From Phaseolus vulgaris (Eukaryota; Streptophyta; Magnoliopsida; Fabales; Fabaceae): a stretch of DNA of 64,000 bases. The translations under genes were made by a program, and so were the position numbers. The DNA lies in NCBI RefSeq assembly GCF_000499845.2, contig NC_023753.2, forward strand, positions 5,602,791 to 5,666,790. The letters run 5' to 3'. The stretch's first letter is position 1, and the number at the start of each line of letters is the position of its first letter. Below, one piece after another: positions 38,351 through 49,288 of this stretch. The notes beneath the pieces were generated by a model, which was not told the DNA's origin, searched no databases, and saw only the letters and a program-made list of their open reading frames with translations.

Positions 38351-41006
38351 CCTCTGGCTTTGTCTCCACAGCTTTGAGGGGCAAGAGAATAACAGAAGAG
38401 GACTTTACCTTGTGAGAACTCAAACGGGTTGGGCTTTGATTCTGTTCAATACTTGAAAATTGAAATAGAATAAAGGGGGAAAAGAAATAAAGAGGTGATT
38501 CCCCTCAGTTTCCACTCAAGTTCCAGGAGGTACCAGATTTTGAGTTATGTTACATACCTGTAACTCAACCTCAATTTCAATGATTTTTTTTTTAAAAAAA
38601 AAGTTCATAAACGTTACGGAATATTCTCACCATTTTTTTACCATGTAATTTGTTTGAAATTACTTATCTATTTTATATACTTTTAAATTTTATCCATTTA
38701 GATAACTTCAAACAAAATTGTAAAAAGATGCCCACTCACTCTCTTTCCCAAGATTATGACTGATGATTGTCTCTCAACAGAATTCTGAATGAGATATTTT
38801 ACATTAACTGTTTTTAGATTAAAATAATCTAATTAATAAAAATATAAGCTATATTGATAAATATATTAAAAAAATATGACAAAAGTAGTTTCAAAGAAAA
38901 AATATATATAAATTTATGATAGATCGATTGCTTCCTATTAAATTAATAACTTATTTTAATATTGATAGATTATATAATTGTTTTCTAAACTACTATAATT
39001 TTTTATCTTGTTTGTAAAAAAAACAAGAGTACACTTAGAAATACATTTTTTTCTTCTTATATATTCATTTTATAGATTACAAATTATTAAAACCCGAAAG
39101 TAAAAACAAAAGTTCATTGAAAAAACTGGAACTAGGATGAAAACAAATAAGTTTTATCTTAGATTGTAAAAGGTTATAAAAAAATATTAATTAGTTTATA
39201 TCATTAAAAATTTAATTATATCCTATTTATTTAATAATTTGTCTTCATATATAGCTTGCCTTCAAATATTTTTGTTGGGCATTACTCTAATATCTTCAAA
39301 TACTTATGTTAATCATTACAACACCTCAAGTCAATGTCTCTTTTCCCCCTTAACAATAAACATCATATTTTAATAACATAGGTTGACGTAGATTATGATA
39401 TTTTTTAAATACTATGATATTAATCACTCACTTTCATGTTTTTCTTAGCGATTCTCTTATTTGGTGGAAAAATTGTTGAACAATATACTATTTATAAATA
39501 TACAATTGAATTTGCTTTAATAATATTATTAGTGGATAGTAAAGTGTTTTGGCTAAAATAATTACTTAAATATTTTTAAGTTTTAATTGATGAGTTAGGT
39601 TCTTTTATGAAAAAAATTGGTCATATATATTGTTTAACCCTTCTTGTCACGAGAGATCCAAATATAGATATTAATTGTAATTTTATTTGTGAGTTTGTTT
39701 AAAGATAACATTTAACTCTCATTCATCTTAACATCCAGCATCAAATATGTGACATATTAACAAAGAGTCTTCCTACTATTAAATATCATCAATATTTATT
39801 CTCAAGAGGAGAATATTTAATAAAATATAAATAGATATTATAAATATTATACAATCAATTGTTTTTGTTTAGATTGATAGTATTTTTGTTATTATATATA
39901 GTTTTTTCTTTTACTTAAATATACATATTTGGATTCAATGAATTATTTTATTTATTTCTCTCTTATAATTCAGTTCACGTGGGTTGACTCCACGGGTTGA
40001 ACTAAAAACGAGTCAATTTAATCCCATTTACGGTTTGGTGAAGCAAAAACTAGGGGTTGATAAGTTAAGTGGAATGACTCATTCAAACATAATTCTTCTC
40101 TCCTAATTAATTTTATTTATCTATTGTGATAAAATAAAGAAGATGGACTTAACCTACCTATTTATATTGCAAATTACCTATCTCACTAAATATTAACCAT
40201 AATTAACCATAATTAGAAAGCGATATAGTAAGTAAAAATTAAAATGTTGACATATAATTGGACAAAGAGATAAATTAAGTATCTAAACCATTAAAATACT
40301 ATTGAACACCAATTTAGTTTTTAAAAAAATGTCAACCTATATAACTAAAAATAATAAATAACCATAATAAGAAATAAAAGGATTATAAAAGGTTGTTGAT
40401 GAATTACCTGTTAACCTCCATCAACTTTTTTCTAATCTAACTTTCTCGAAATAATAATGAAATGAGGCGAGTCACGAATTTAAAGTATTTTTTACGCTTA
40501 AATCTGAGTTTGTAATGTTGGTTATCTAGTATTTCTAGTATTTATGATCTAAATTACACTATTAATTTTCTTTTCCTTATTGTAACTTGTCATGATGCAA
40601 AAGGGTTCACACTTTTATGCCTTATCTATTTCATTTGTTTCTTAATAATAACACACCAAAATGGATTAATCTCCATTAATTTTTTTCCCTTAAATAATTT
40701 ATGATCTATGAACCCAAGTGATGTTCACGAATATAACCTCCCAATGTGATAGTTAATTGGGCTAGTGTTGGAAAGGTTGACTTTAATGGTTTATGATGTC
40801 CCATGTAGATTATAAGTTTAATATGAAATTTTGACTAAAATAGCTCCGACTATTTATTTTCTCCCATAGCATATTGTAAAAATAATATATTATATCAAAT
40901 AATTAGCTAAATAGCACGGTTTACTGCAACACTTCATAATTTGATTTCATTTTTTACTATTTTCTAAAATTTAAAAAATAAATTATAGTTATTTTACTTT
41001 ATATAT
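38351..41006. other. RAR1 promoter side and AT-rich intergenic DNA
   Basis: The left end (38351-38600) is the RAR1 5' flank. The rest is AT-rich with no gene, RNA or clear repeat that I can support, up to the target duplication of the gypsy element. Confidence 0.6.
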
Positions 41007-41657
41007 TGTACTGGTAGGCTAAAACCGAGAGGTTTAGGCCGAGAACAACATGTTGAGTAACCAAGGGGTGATAAGGCTAAAACCGAGAGGTTTAGACCGA
41101 AAGCGGAAAAGATATACGTTAAAGAATAAAATAAAATATAAATATTATTATAAAAATGAAACCCAATTAAGTTAAAAACCTGCATGAGGGGTGTGTAAAT
41201 AATAAAAAGGTGTAAAAAGAAAGTCCAAAAGAAAAGGGGAAAAACCCATTAAGGAAACCCTATAAATAGAAGTTCAGAGTAAGAAAAAGGTAAGAGTGAA
41301 TATTGTCTGATGATACTTTGAAATCATATATGACTTTGGCATCGGAGCGCCTTGCAGGTACCCCCCCAACCTGTGTGAAGGAGAAGCCGAGAGTACCTTG
41401 CTGAGGGAGAAGCCGAGAGCACCTTGCTGAGGGAGAAGCCGAGAGCACCTTACAGAGGGAGAAGCCGAGAGCACCTTGCCGAAGGGAGAAGCCGAGAGCA
41501 CCTTGCCGAGGGAGAAGCCTAACACACTTGCCCAAGAGGGGTCCAGAACATGAACCCAAGAAGAAACTAAGAGAATCCGGCCCAAGAGTAGAGTATTTGT
41601 GTAAAGCCTAGTCTTGTCAACCTAGTTTCAGTATTCTCGGTCTTTGTTGTAAGAACA
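41007..41657 (+). repeat. 5' LTR of the gypsy element
   Basis: 651 bases, beginning TGTACTGGTAGGC and ending GTAAGAACA, with a TATA box (TATAAATA) at 41261. It is 28 bases longer than the 3' LTR, mainly because of one extra minisatellite unit. It carries two AAAACCGAGAGGTTTAG words near its start, a motif that also recurs in the internal 3' region. Confidence 0.93.
41378..41520 (+). repeat. Minisatellite inside the LTR, about 25-28-bp unit
   Basis: GAGAAGCCGAGAG(C/T)ACCTT repeats with spacers such as GCTGAGG, ACAGAGG and GCCGAAGG. There are six units here against five in the 3' LTR (about 53502-53620), so one unit was gained or lost after insertion or during the last replication cycle. Confidence 0.88.
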
Positions 41658-41660
41658 TTT

Positions 41661-41678
41661 TGGCGCCCACCGTGGGGC
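41661..41678 (+). promoter_or_regulatory. Primer-binding site of the gypsy element
   Basis: TGGCGCCCACCGTGGGGC starts three bases after the LTR end. The leading TGG is complementary to a tRNA 3'-CCA end, as expected for minus-strand priming. I did not determine which tRNA. Confidence 0.75.
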
Positions 41679-41710
41679 CGAGAGGTAACTGAAAAAAGGT
41701 TGAAGACAAG

Positions 41711-43171
41711 ATGAGTTTAAGAGAAGAACAAGGTGGAGAGCATACAGATAATGTTAATATGCCAATGGCAATGTTGGTACAACTACAAAAAGAATTTGAG
41801 ACACTAAAAAAGAATAATGAAGAAGAGTTGAGTATGTTGAGAGCCGAAAACGCACACATGAGGAGAAAGTTACAAGAGGAAACAATTTTGAATTCATCTT
41901 TCGAAACTGTTCAGCCTGGGATACAAGTGAATGAAAGGCTATATCACAACGAAAGTTCCCAAACCAAAAGAAGATGGCTTGAAAACTCTGGGGTTTGTGC
42001 AGGGACATCTTCTAGGAAACATCCGTTTTATGATGTTATAGTTGATACTCCGTTGCCCGACAATTGGAAGAACTTGACCATTGACAAATATGATGGAAGT
42101 ACGGACCCTGATGAACATATTGCAATATATACTACTCAAATCAGCTTGTATACATGGAATGGTGCTGTTATGTGCAGAGTATTTCCTACAACCCTGAAAG
42201 GGGCAGCATTGAGCTGGTTCACACGCCTCCCACCTTTGAGTATAGATTGTTTTGATACGTTGGTGGAAAAGTTCGGCGCTCAGTTTGCAACTAGTCGCCC
42301 TCATCATTTAACGTCGATCGCCTTAGTAAACATAAGACAAGAGAAAGGAGAGTCTTTAAGAATGTTCATGGAACGTTTTGGAAAGGTTGCCTTGGGAATT
42401 CGAAATCTTAGCCCAGAGATTACCATGCATCACATGATAACGGCACTGAAACCGGGACCATTTGCCGATAGTCTTTGTAAAAAACCCGCGATCAATTTGG
42501 ATGAACTAAGGCAACGAGCATCAAAATTTATGCAGATGGAAGAACTAAGGGAGTTTCGAAACCAAGTGAGGGTTGATGGAGGTGAGAAGAAGGTGATAGA
42601 AAGAGAAAACATACCTGTCGCAAGAAGAGCCCGAGAAGAGTTTAGAAGTCGAAAATTCCAGCAATACACACCTCTAAATACAAACAGAGCAAGAATTCTA
42701 CAGGAAGCCATGACAGCCGAAATAATACCATCACCAAGAAAAGCAAGAACACCGGAAAGAGCAGACCGCACCAAACATTGTGAATATCATAAAAATCATG
42801 GTCATCATATAGAAGAATGCATTGGGTTGAAAGACATAATAGAAGAGTTGATTCATGCGGGACAGTTAAAACGTTTTGTTCGAGGGGGAAATGCAATTGT
42901 ATGGTTGAGCCCTGAGAGAGATGTGAGAGGGAGAGAGCTGGGTGAAAGAAGGGTGGAAAGGTTTGAAAGGAGAGAAAATAAACGAGTGGAAAAAAGAGAT
43001 GATAGAAGGATTGGAAGACCAGAAGAAAGAGGAGATAGAGTTTATCAAAACACCCAGTCCGTAAGACGAAGCAGGGAGCGAAGTTTGGGAAGGCCGGTCA
43101 GGGGGTTTATAAATACGATCTCGGGAGGTTTCTCTGGGAAGGAATCTTTGTCAGCAAGAAAGCAATATTGA
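41711..43171 (+). CDS. gag: Gypsy gag polyprotein
   Basis: An open frame of 486 residues; the protein family packages element RNA in virus-like particles. It has an N-terminal coiled-coil-like stretch (about 18-60, heptad Leu/Glu/Lys). The capsid-type retrotrans_gag region at about 155-275 includes ALSWFTRLPPLSIDCFDTLV and IRQEKGESLRMFMERF. A single Cys/His cluster, CEYHKNHGHHIEEC (about 357-370), replaces the classic CCHC knuckle, as in related Tat-type gags. An Arg/Glu-rich tail follows. The frame ends at TGA 43169-43171, beyond which the same frame continues into protease. This is the least damaged sense gene of the element. Confidence 0.85.
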   Translation: MSLREEQGGEHTDNVNMPMAMLVQLQKEFETLKKNNEEELSMLRAENAHMRRKLQEETILNSSFETVQPGIQVNERLYHNESSQTKRRWLENSGVCAGTSSRKHPFYDVIVDTPLPDNWKNLTIDKYDGSTDPDEHIAIYTTQISLYTWNGAVMCRVFPTTLKGAALSWFTRLPPLSIDCFDTLVEKFGAQFATSRPHHLTSIALVNIRQEKGESLRMFMERFGKVALGIRNLSPEITMHHMITALKPGPFADSLCKKPAINLDELRQRASKFMQMEELREFRNQVRVDGGEKKVIERENIPVARRAREEFRSRKFQQYTPLNTNRARILQEAMTAEIIPSPRKARTPERADRTKHCEYHKNHGHHIEECIGLKDIIEELIHAGQLKRFVRGGNAIVWLSPERDVRGRELGERRVERFERRENKRVEKRDDRRIGRPEERGDRVYQNTQSVRRSRERSLGRPVRGFINTISGGFSGKESLSARKQY

Positions 43172-44792
43172 AGAAGTATCTGAGCTGTTAATCATGTTTT
43201 TAAAAGAAGAACTTTGCCACCAATGCTTTTCACAGACGAAGACTTTCAAGAAATTGATCCAGATCATGATGATCCTATGGTGATAACAGTGGAAATAGCC
43301 GAATATGCTGTCATGAAGACCTTGGTTGATCAAGGGAGTTCGGTTGATATCTTGTTCTAGGATACGTTAACACAAAAGGGTATGTTGATTTGATAACAAC
43401 ATTTGGAAGAGGTAGCAAAATTAAAAAAATTAAAATCCGATATCTAGTGGTGGATGCATCCACTTCATACAATGTGTTGTTAGGACGGTCTTCCTTAAAC
43501 AAGTTAGGAGCAATCGTATCAACACCACACCTAGCCATGAAATTCCCAACAGAAAAAGGAGAGATAGCAACAATCTTTGTCAATCAAAAAGATGCTCGGG
43601 AGTGTTACGCGGCAGGTTTAAAGATGAATTTGAAGATGGATAGAGATACTGAAAAGATAGTAGCCATGGTGGATTTGGATCCCAGATTAAATGAGGAAAG
43701 GTTGGAGCCGAAAGAAGAAACAACAGCAGTAGTGTTAGGCCAAGACAACAGACAATGCACTTACATAAGTGGAAGTATGCCTGATGAATTACTTAGCAAA
43801 CTCATCACAGTGTTGCATAACAATAAGGATTTATTTGCCTGGCAGCCGTCTGATATTCCTGGAATTAATCCAGAGGTAATGTGTCACAAGTTACCTGTTT
43901 GCCGAGAAGCAAGGCCGGTATCTCAAAAACGAAGAAAGTTAGGAGAAGAAAGACGAAAGGCAGCAATTGAAGAAACTGAAAAATTAATACAAGCTGGTTT
44001 TATCCGAGAAGCTAAGTATACTACGTGGCTGTCTAATGTGGCACTTGTCAAAAAACCGAATGGAAAATGGAGAATGTGTACAGATTACACCGATTTGAAC
44101 AAAGCCTGCCCAAAAGACACATATCCATTGCCTAATATAGATCGATTAGTTGATGGGGCATCTGGCCAAGAGATGATGAGTTTTCTAGATGCTTATTCGG
44201 GGTATAATCAAATACAGATGTATGCACCTGATATCCCGAAAACAGCTTTCACCACTGATGTTGCAAATTATTGTTATAAAGTCATGCCTTTCGGCTTGAA
44301 GAATGCTGGAGCAACATACCAAAGATTGATGGACAAAGTGTTTAAAGAACAGATTGGAAAAAACCTGGAAGTTTACGTTGTTAACGTGGTTGTTAAATCA
44401 AGTGAGATACAGAAACATCTGGAAGATCTTGAAGAAGTGTTTGCTCAAATAAGAAAGTACAATATTCGTCTTAATCCAGAAAAATGCGTTTTCGGCGTAA
44501 GAGGAGGAAAATTCTTGGGATTCATGTTGACAAACAGAGGAATCGAGGCCAATTCTGATAAATGTGAGGCAATAATGCAGATGGGAAGACTGAAAAACCT
44601 AAAAGAAGTACAAAGGCTGGTAGGAAAGCTGAATTCATTATCAAGATTTCTGTCAGTATTGGCCGAAAAAACCAAACCGATTATAAACTTGTTGAAAAAA
44701 TCTGAAAACTTTGTTGGAGTGAACAATGTGAGCAAGCTTTATCTCAAATCAAAAGCATGGTGGCTGAACCCCCAATCTTAGTAAAACCTGTG

Positions 44793-45984
44793 TGATGAGC
44801 ATATATTTATTACACTCATTAGCCTTGTTCATAGATTATTGGACTATAATAATAAATAAATCCATTGTTTTAATTAATATTATTATAATTGGGTTTATTT
44901 GGGCCTTAACTATTATTATTGTTAATTTTGTGTTTTTAGAGTAAATTATCCAGAGGAAGCATCTACCTTTGTGAATGGGCCAAATATGCAAAAGTCCAAG
45001 TTGCTTCTTGAACCAAAACAGGAAACAAATTCTGAGGAGAAGAAAGAGAAAATAAAATCTACAATATCTCAGAAACAGAATTGGAAGCAAATCTTCTGCA
45101 AAATAAAAAGAATTATGGAAAGTGGAAACTGTTTACAAAATATAAACTACAATATTCTCTCAAGATCCTTGGAGCAGAAAAGCCTATAAAAGGACACAAG
45201 CATCAAGGAGAAAAGAGAGAGCTTCATAGGGTTTTCTTAGTTTATTTTCTTCTTAGTAATTCTTTTGTTTTGCCTCCGCATGGAAGGCTAAACCTTTTTG
45301 GTTGATTCTTTTGTAATTCCCCATTGAGGTCTGAGGTTTTGTTCAATAAAAGTTTCGATTTTTAATTCTCTATAGCAGTTGTTTTTATTGTCTAATCTCT
45401 TGGAAAACTGGTTTTTGTGAGAGGTTGTACTTGAACGCATGATTGAGAGTCTTCCTTATCTTAAACTTTGGTTTCTTAGTTAGTTCGCATTGTTCTAATT
45501 AATTTCTTGGGCGCATGATTCAAGGGAGAGGAGGTAAGCATTCCCATGGAGTATACGCATGGAACAAAATGGGTATTGATTAAACTAGTAGACACATGCT
45601 TTACTGGTGAGTTTCAGTTGAATCAGATCGGCGCATGTTCAATCTGGTTTAGTTCTGTTGGAGGATTGAAAAAAGATTAATCTTTAGAGAACCTATGAAG
45701 AATTCAATGGTAGAAAAACTTGGGATCAACCGCTTTTTATTTGCTATTTTAATCTCTTCTATATTTTATGCACAACTATCTCAAACCCCCTTTTTCTCTT
45801 TATTGTTATTGCTAACTTTTTATTGCTTGCAGATAGATTTTAAACCCTGGTCAATTGATTTTACTATTGGATTCGTTGGGAGACGACTTGGGGACATTTG
45901 TCCGCAATTATACTATCATCTCTCTAGTGTTAGACAAGTCTACGCTAGAATCATATTAATTTGACAGCAAAACGACAGCTATCA
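44793..45984 (+). mobile_element. Solo LTR of a second retrotransposon, nested in pol (copy A)
   Basis: 1192 bases starting TGATGAGCATATATTTATT and ending GACAGCTATCA, flanked by the direct 5-base duplication CTGTG (44788-44792 and 45985-45989). The pol frame is continuous if the element and one duplication are skipped. An internal TATA box (TATAAA at 45185) and an AATAAA at 45345 give a U3-R-U5 layout. No internal coding region is present, so the full element was reduced to one LTR by recombination. The short open frames inside are not genes. Confidence 0.9.
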
Positions 45985-47548
45985 CTGTGCCAACTCAACC
46001 CATCATAGTTTACTTAGCCACTTCAAATGAAGCAATAGGAGCTGCTTTGATTCAAGAAAACCCAGAGCAAAAACCGATATATTTTGTGAGTAGAACCCTC
46101 CAAAATGCCGAAACCAGATATCCCAAGGTTGAGAGAATTGCCCTAACACTAGTGTATGTCGCGAGGCGTCTTCGACCATACTTTCAGAATCATCAGATAA
46201 TTGTGAGGACAGATTTTCCAATATCTAAAATTTTAAAAAAACCAGAACTTTCAGGTCGAATGGTGACATGGTCAATGGAGCTTTCAGAGTATGGAATCAA
46301 GTACGAACCAAGATGACTAATTAAAGCCCAATCTCTTGCAGATTTTATCATTCAGATGCCAACATCAGCACAATAGGACCAGTGGACTTTGTATGTAGAT
46401 GGCGCGTCAAGCAAAAGAGGAAGTGGAGCAGGAATAGTATTTGAAGGACCAGATAATTTCCAAGTGGAGATGGCGTTAAGATTTGAGTTCAAAACATCCA
46501 ACAACCAGGCCGAATATGAAGCTCTTGTTGCAAGGTTATTATTGGCCAGAGACATGGGAGTTGAAAATGTTATTTGCAAAACTGACTCACAGCTGTCGGT
46601 AGGACAAGTGCACGGGGAGTATCAGGTAAAAGACCCTTTATTAATGAAATATTATCATAAAGTCTTAAATATTATGCAATGTTTTAACAAAGCCGAGATG
46701 AAGTATATTCCAAGAGAATTAAATATGAAAGCAGATTCACTATCTAAGTTAGCAAGCCAACAACGGCAAGTGCAACACAATTCAATCATACAACAAACCC
46801 TCAGTCATCCGACAGTTAGTCTGGACGAATGCTTCAATATTGTAACATCCAAAGACGACTGGATAAAAACATACATGGAAGTCATAAAGCACCAGGAGCA
46901 AGGTGTTGAGCCAGATGCAAAAACAACGAAGAAAGTAGCTAGTTTCATTCTAATTGGTGACGAGTTATATAAAAGAGGATATTTTATGCCCCTATTAAAA
47001 TGTTTGACCAAAGAACAAGCAGAATATGTAGTCAAAGAACTTCATGAAGGAATTTGTGGACTGCATTGCGGAGCTCGAACAATGACAACAAAAGTTTGCA
47101 GAGCTGGTTATTATTGGCCAACAATTCGAGAGGATTGTGAAATTTATGTTAAAACTTGTAAAAAATGTCAAGAGTTTGGGAGTTTAAATCATATACCAGC
47201 ACAAGAGTTGCAAGAAATTATATCTCCATGGCCATTTGCAAAATGGGGAATTGATATACTTGGTCCATTCCCGCTTGGACGGGGCCAAACCAAATTCATG
47301 ATAGTAGCTGTAGACTACTTTACAAAATGGATAGAAGCAGAAGCATTGACAAAGATAACGGCGCAGCAAGTTCAAACGTTTGTATGGAAAAATATAATAT
47401 GTCGATTCAGAATCCCACACACTATTGTAAGTGACAATGGCCGACAATTCATTGACAAAAAACTTATGGAATTTTATGCAGATTTGGGAATCAAGTCCAC
47501 AACCACTTCAATTGAACATCCGCAAATGAATGGACAGGCCGAAGCTGC

Positions 47549-48744
47549 TGATAGCTGTCGTTTTGCTGTCAAATTAATATGACTCTAGCGTAGACTTGTC
47601 TAACACTAGAGAGATGATAGTATAATTGTGGACAAATGTCCCCAAGTCGTCTCCCAATGAATCCAATAGTAAAATCAGTTGATCAGGGTTTAAAATCTAT
47701 CTGCAGGCAATAAAAGTTAGCAATAACAATAAAGATAAAAAGGGGGTTTGAGATAGTTGTGCAAAAAATATAAAAGAGATTAAAATAGCAAATAAAAAGC
47801 GGTTGATCCCTAGTTCTTCCACCATTGAATTCTTCACAGGTTCTCTAAAGATTAATCTTTTCTCAATCCTCCAACAGAGCTAAACCAGATTGAACATGCG
47901 CCGATCTAATTCAACTGAAACTCACCAGTAAAGCATGCGTCTACTAGTTTAATCAATACCCACTTTGTTCCATGCGTATACTCCATGGGAATGCTTACCT
48001 CCTCTCCCTTGAATCATGCGCCCAAGAAATTAATTAGAACAATGCGAACTAACTAAGAAACCGAAGTTTAAGATAAGGAAGACTCTCAATCATGCGTTCA
48101 AGTACAACCTCTCACAAAAACTAGTTTTCCAGGAGATTAGACAATTAAAACAACTGCTATAGAGAATTAAAAATCGAAACTTTTATTGAACAAAACCTCA
48201 GAACTCAATGGGGAATTACAAAAGAATCAACCAAAAAGGTTTAGCCTTCCATGCGGAGGCAAAACAAAAGAATTACTAAGAAGAAAATAAACTAAGAAAA
48301 CCCTATGAAGCTCTCTCTTTTCTCCTTGATGCTTGTGTCCTTTTATAGGCTTTTCTGCTCCAAGGATCTTGAGAGAATATTGTAGTTTATATTTTGTTAA
48401 CCGTTTCCAAGTTTCTATCTTTCTAGAATTCTTGTATTTTGCAGTAGATTTGCTTCCAATTCTGTTTCTGAGATATTGTAGATTTTATTTTCTCTTTCTT
48501 CTCCTCAGAATTTGTTTTCTGTTTTGGTTCAAGAAGCAACTTGGACTTTTGCATATTTGGCCCATTAACAAAGGTAGATGCTTCAAATAATTTACCCTAA
48601 AAACACAAAATTACCAAAGATAATAGTTAAGGCCCGAATAAACCCAATTATATGAATATTAATTAAAACAATGGATTTATTTATTATTATAGTCCAATAA
48701 TCTATGATTAAGGCTATTGTGTGTGAATAAATATATGCTCATCA
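47549..48744 (-). mobile_element. Solo LTR of the same family, opposite orientation (copy B)
   Basis: 1196 bases, the reverse complement of copy A over its full length, with scattered substitutions and small indels. On the plus strand it begins TGATAGCTGTCG and ends ATATGCTCATCA. It interrupts the integrase frame just after the catalytic glutamate region. Flanks are GCTGC on the left and AATAA on the right, so no matching target duplication is visible. The divergence between A and B indicates two independent insertions. Confidence 0.88.
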
Positions 48745-49288
48745 AATAAACAAAGTTATTCTTGGACAATTAAAAAAGAGGTTGGGGAGTGCTAAAGGAT
48801 TATGGGCTGAGAAACTACCAGAGATCTTATGGGCATATCGTTGCACACCACAAACATCAACTGGAGAAACACCGTTCAATCTCACTTACGGAACAGATGC
48901 AATGTTACCAGTAGAAGTCAATGAACCAACATTAAGAAGACAAATGGAAGATTGGAATATCAACAATGAGTGCTTGAGGACCGATCTTGATCTTATTGAA
49001 GAACTTAGAGAAAGAGCAAAAATAAAGGAGACTGCAGTACAACGAAGAGCGATGAAGAGATTTAATGCAAAAGTAAAATTTAGGACTTTTAAAGAAGTTG
49101 ATCTGGTATGGAGAATGCGAACTGATGCTCGAAAGGATCCACGACATGGAAAGTTGGCATCCAATTGGGAAGGTCCTTTTAGGATACTAGAAAACTTACA
49201 AAATGGAGTTTATAGATTAGAAACTTTGGAAGAGAAAGTGATACCGAGAACGTGGAATGCAAGTCATCTAAAATTCTATTTTAGTTAA

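Larger units (their letters stand above)
43172..49288 (+). pseudogene. pol: Gypsy pol remnant (protease, RT, RNase H, integrase), interrupted twice
   Basis: Protease (about 43193-43375) shows the active-site region VDQGSS but has in-frame stops at 43169, 43181 and 43358. A deletion with frameshift near 43378 removes its C-terminal part. RT is open at 43390-44781 (CTDYTDLNKACPKD, then FLDAYSGYNQI), but its catalytic box reads YVVN instead of the family YVDD (about 44373-44384). A solo LTR (44793-45984) then splits RT/RNase H. The frame resumes at 45987 with the RNase H tail, meets stops near 46314 and 46374, and continues as a second RNase H-like domain (LYVDGASSKRGSGAGIV). Integrase has its zinc finger (H...H, CKKC) and DDE residues (WGIDIL, VSDNG, NGQAEA) up to 47548. 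A second solo LTR (47549-48744) follows. The C-terminal integrase part runs 48751-49288 and ends with HLKFYFS. No functional product is expected. Confidence 0.9.

Noticed and set aside
41260..41585. Minus-strand open frames of about 100 codons in both LTRs (also 53388-53686)
   Set aside because: They are translations of the LTR minisatellite and appear in several frames at once. Repetition, not coding, explains their length.
44971..45964. Open frames inside solo LTR A (and their mirror images in copy B)
   Set aside because: They lie in the LTR with a TATA box and poly(A) signal, and no domain is visible.
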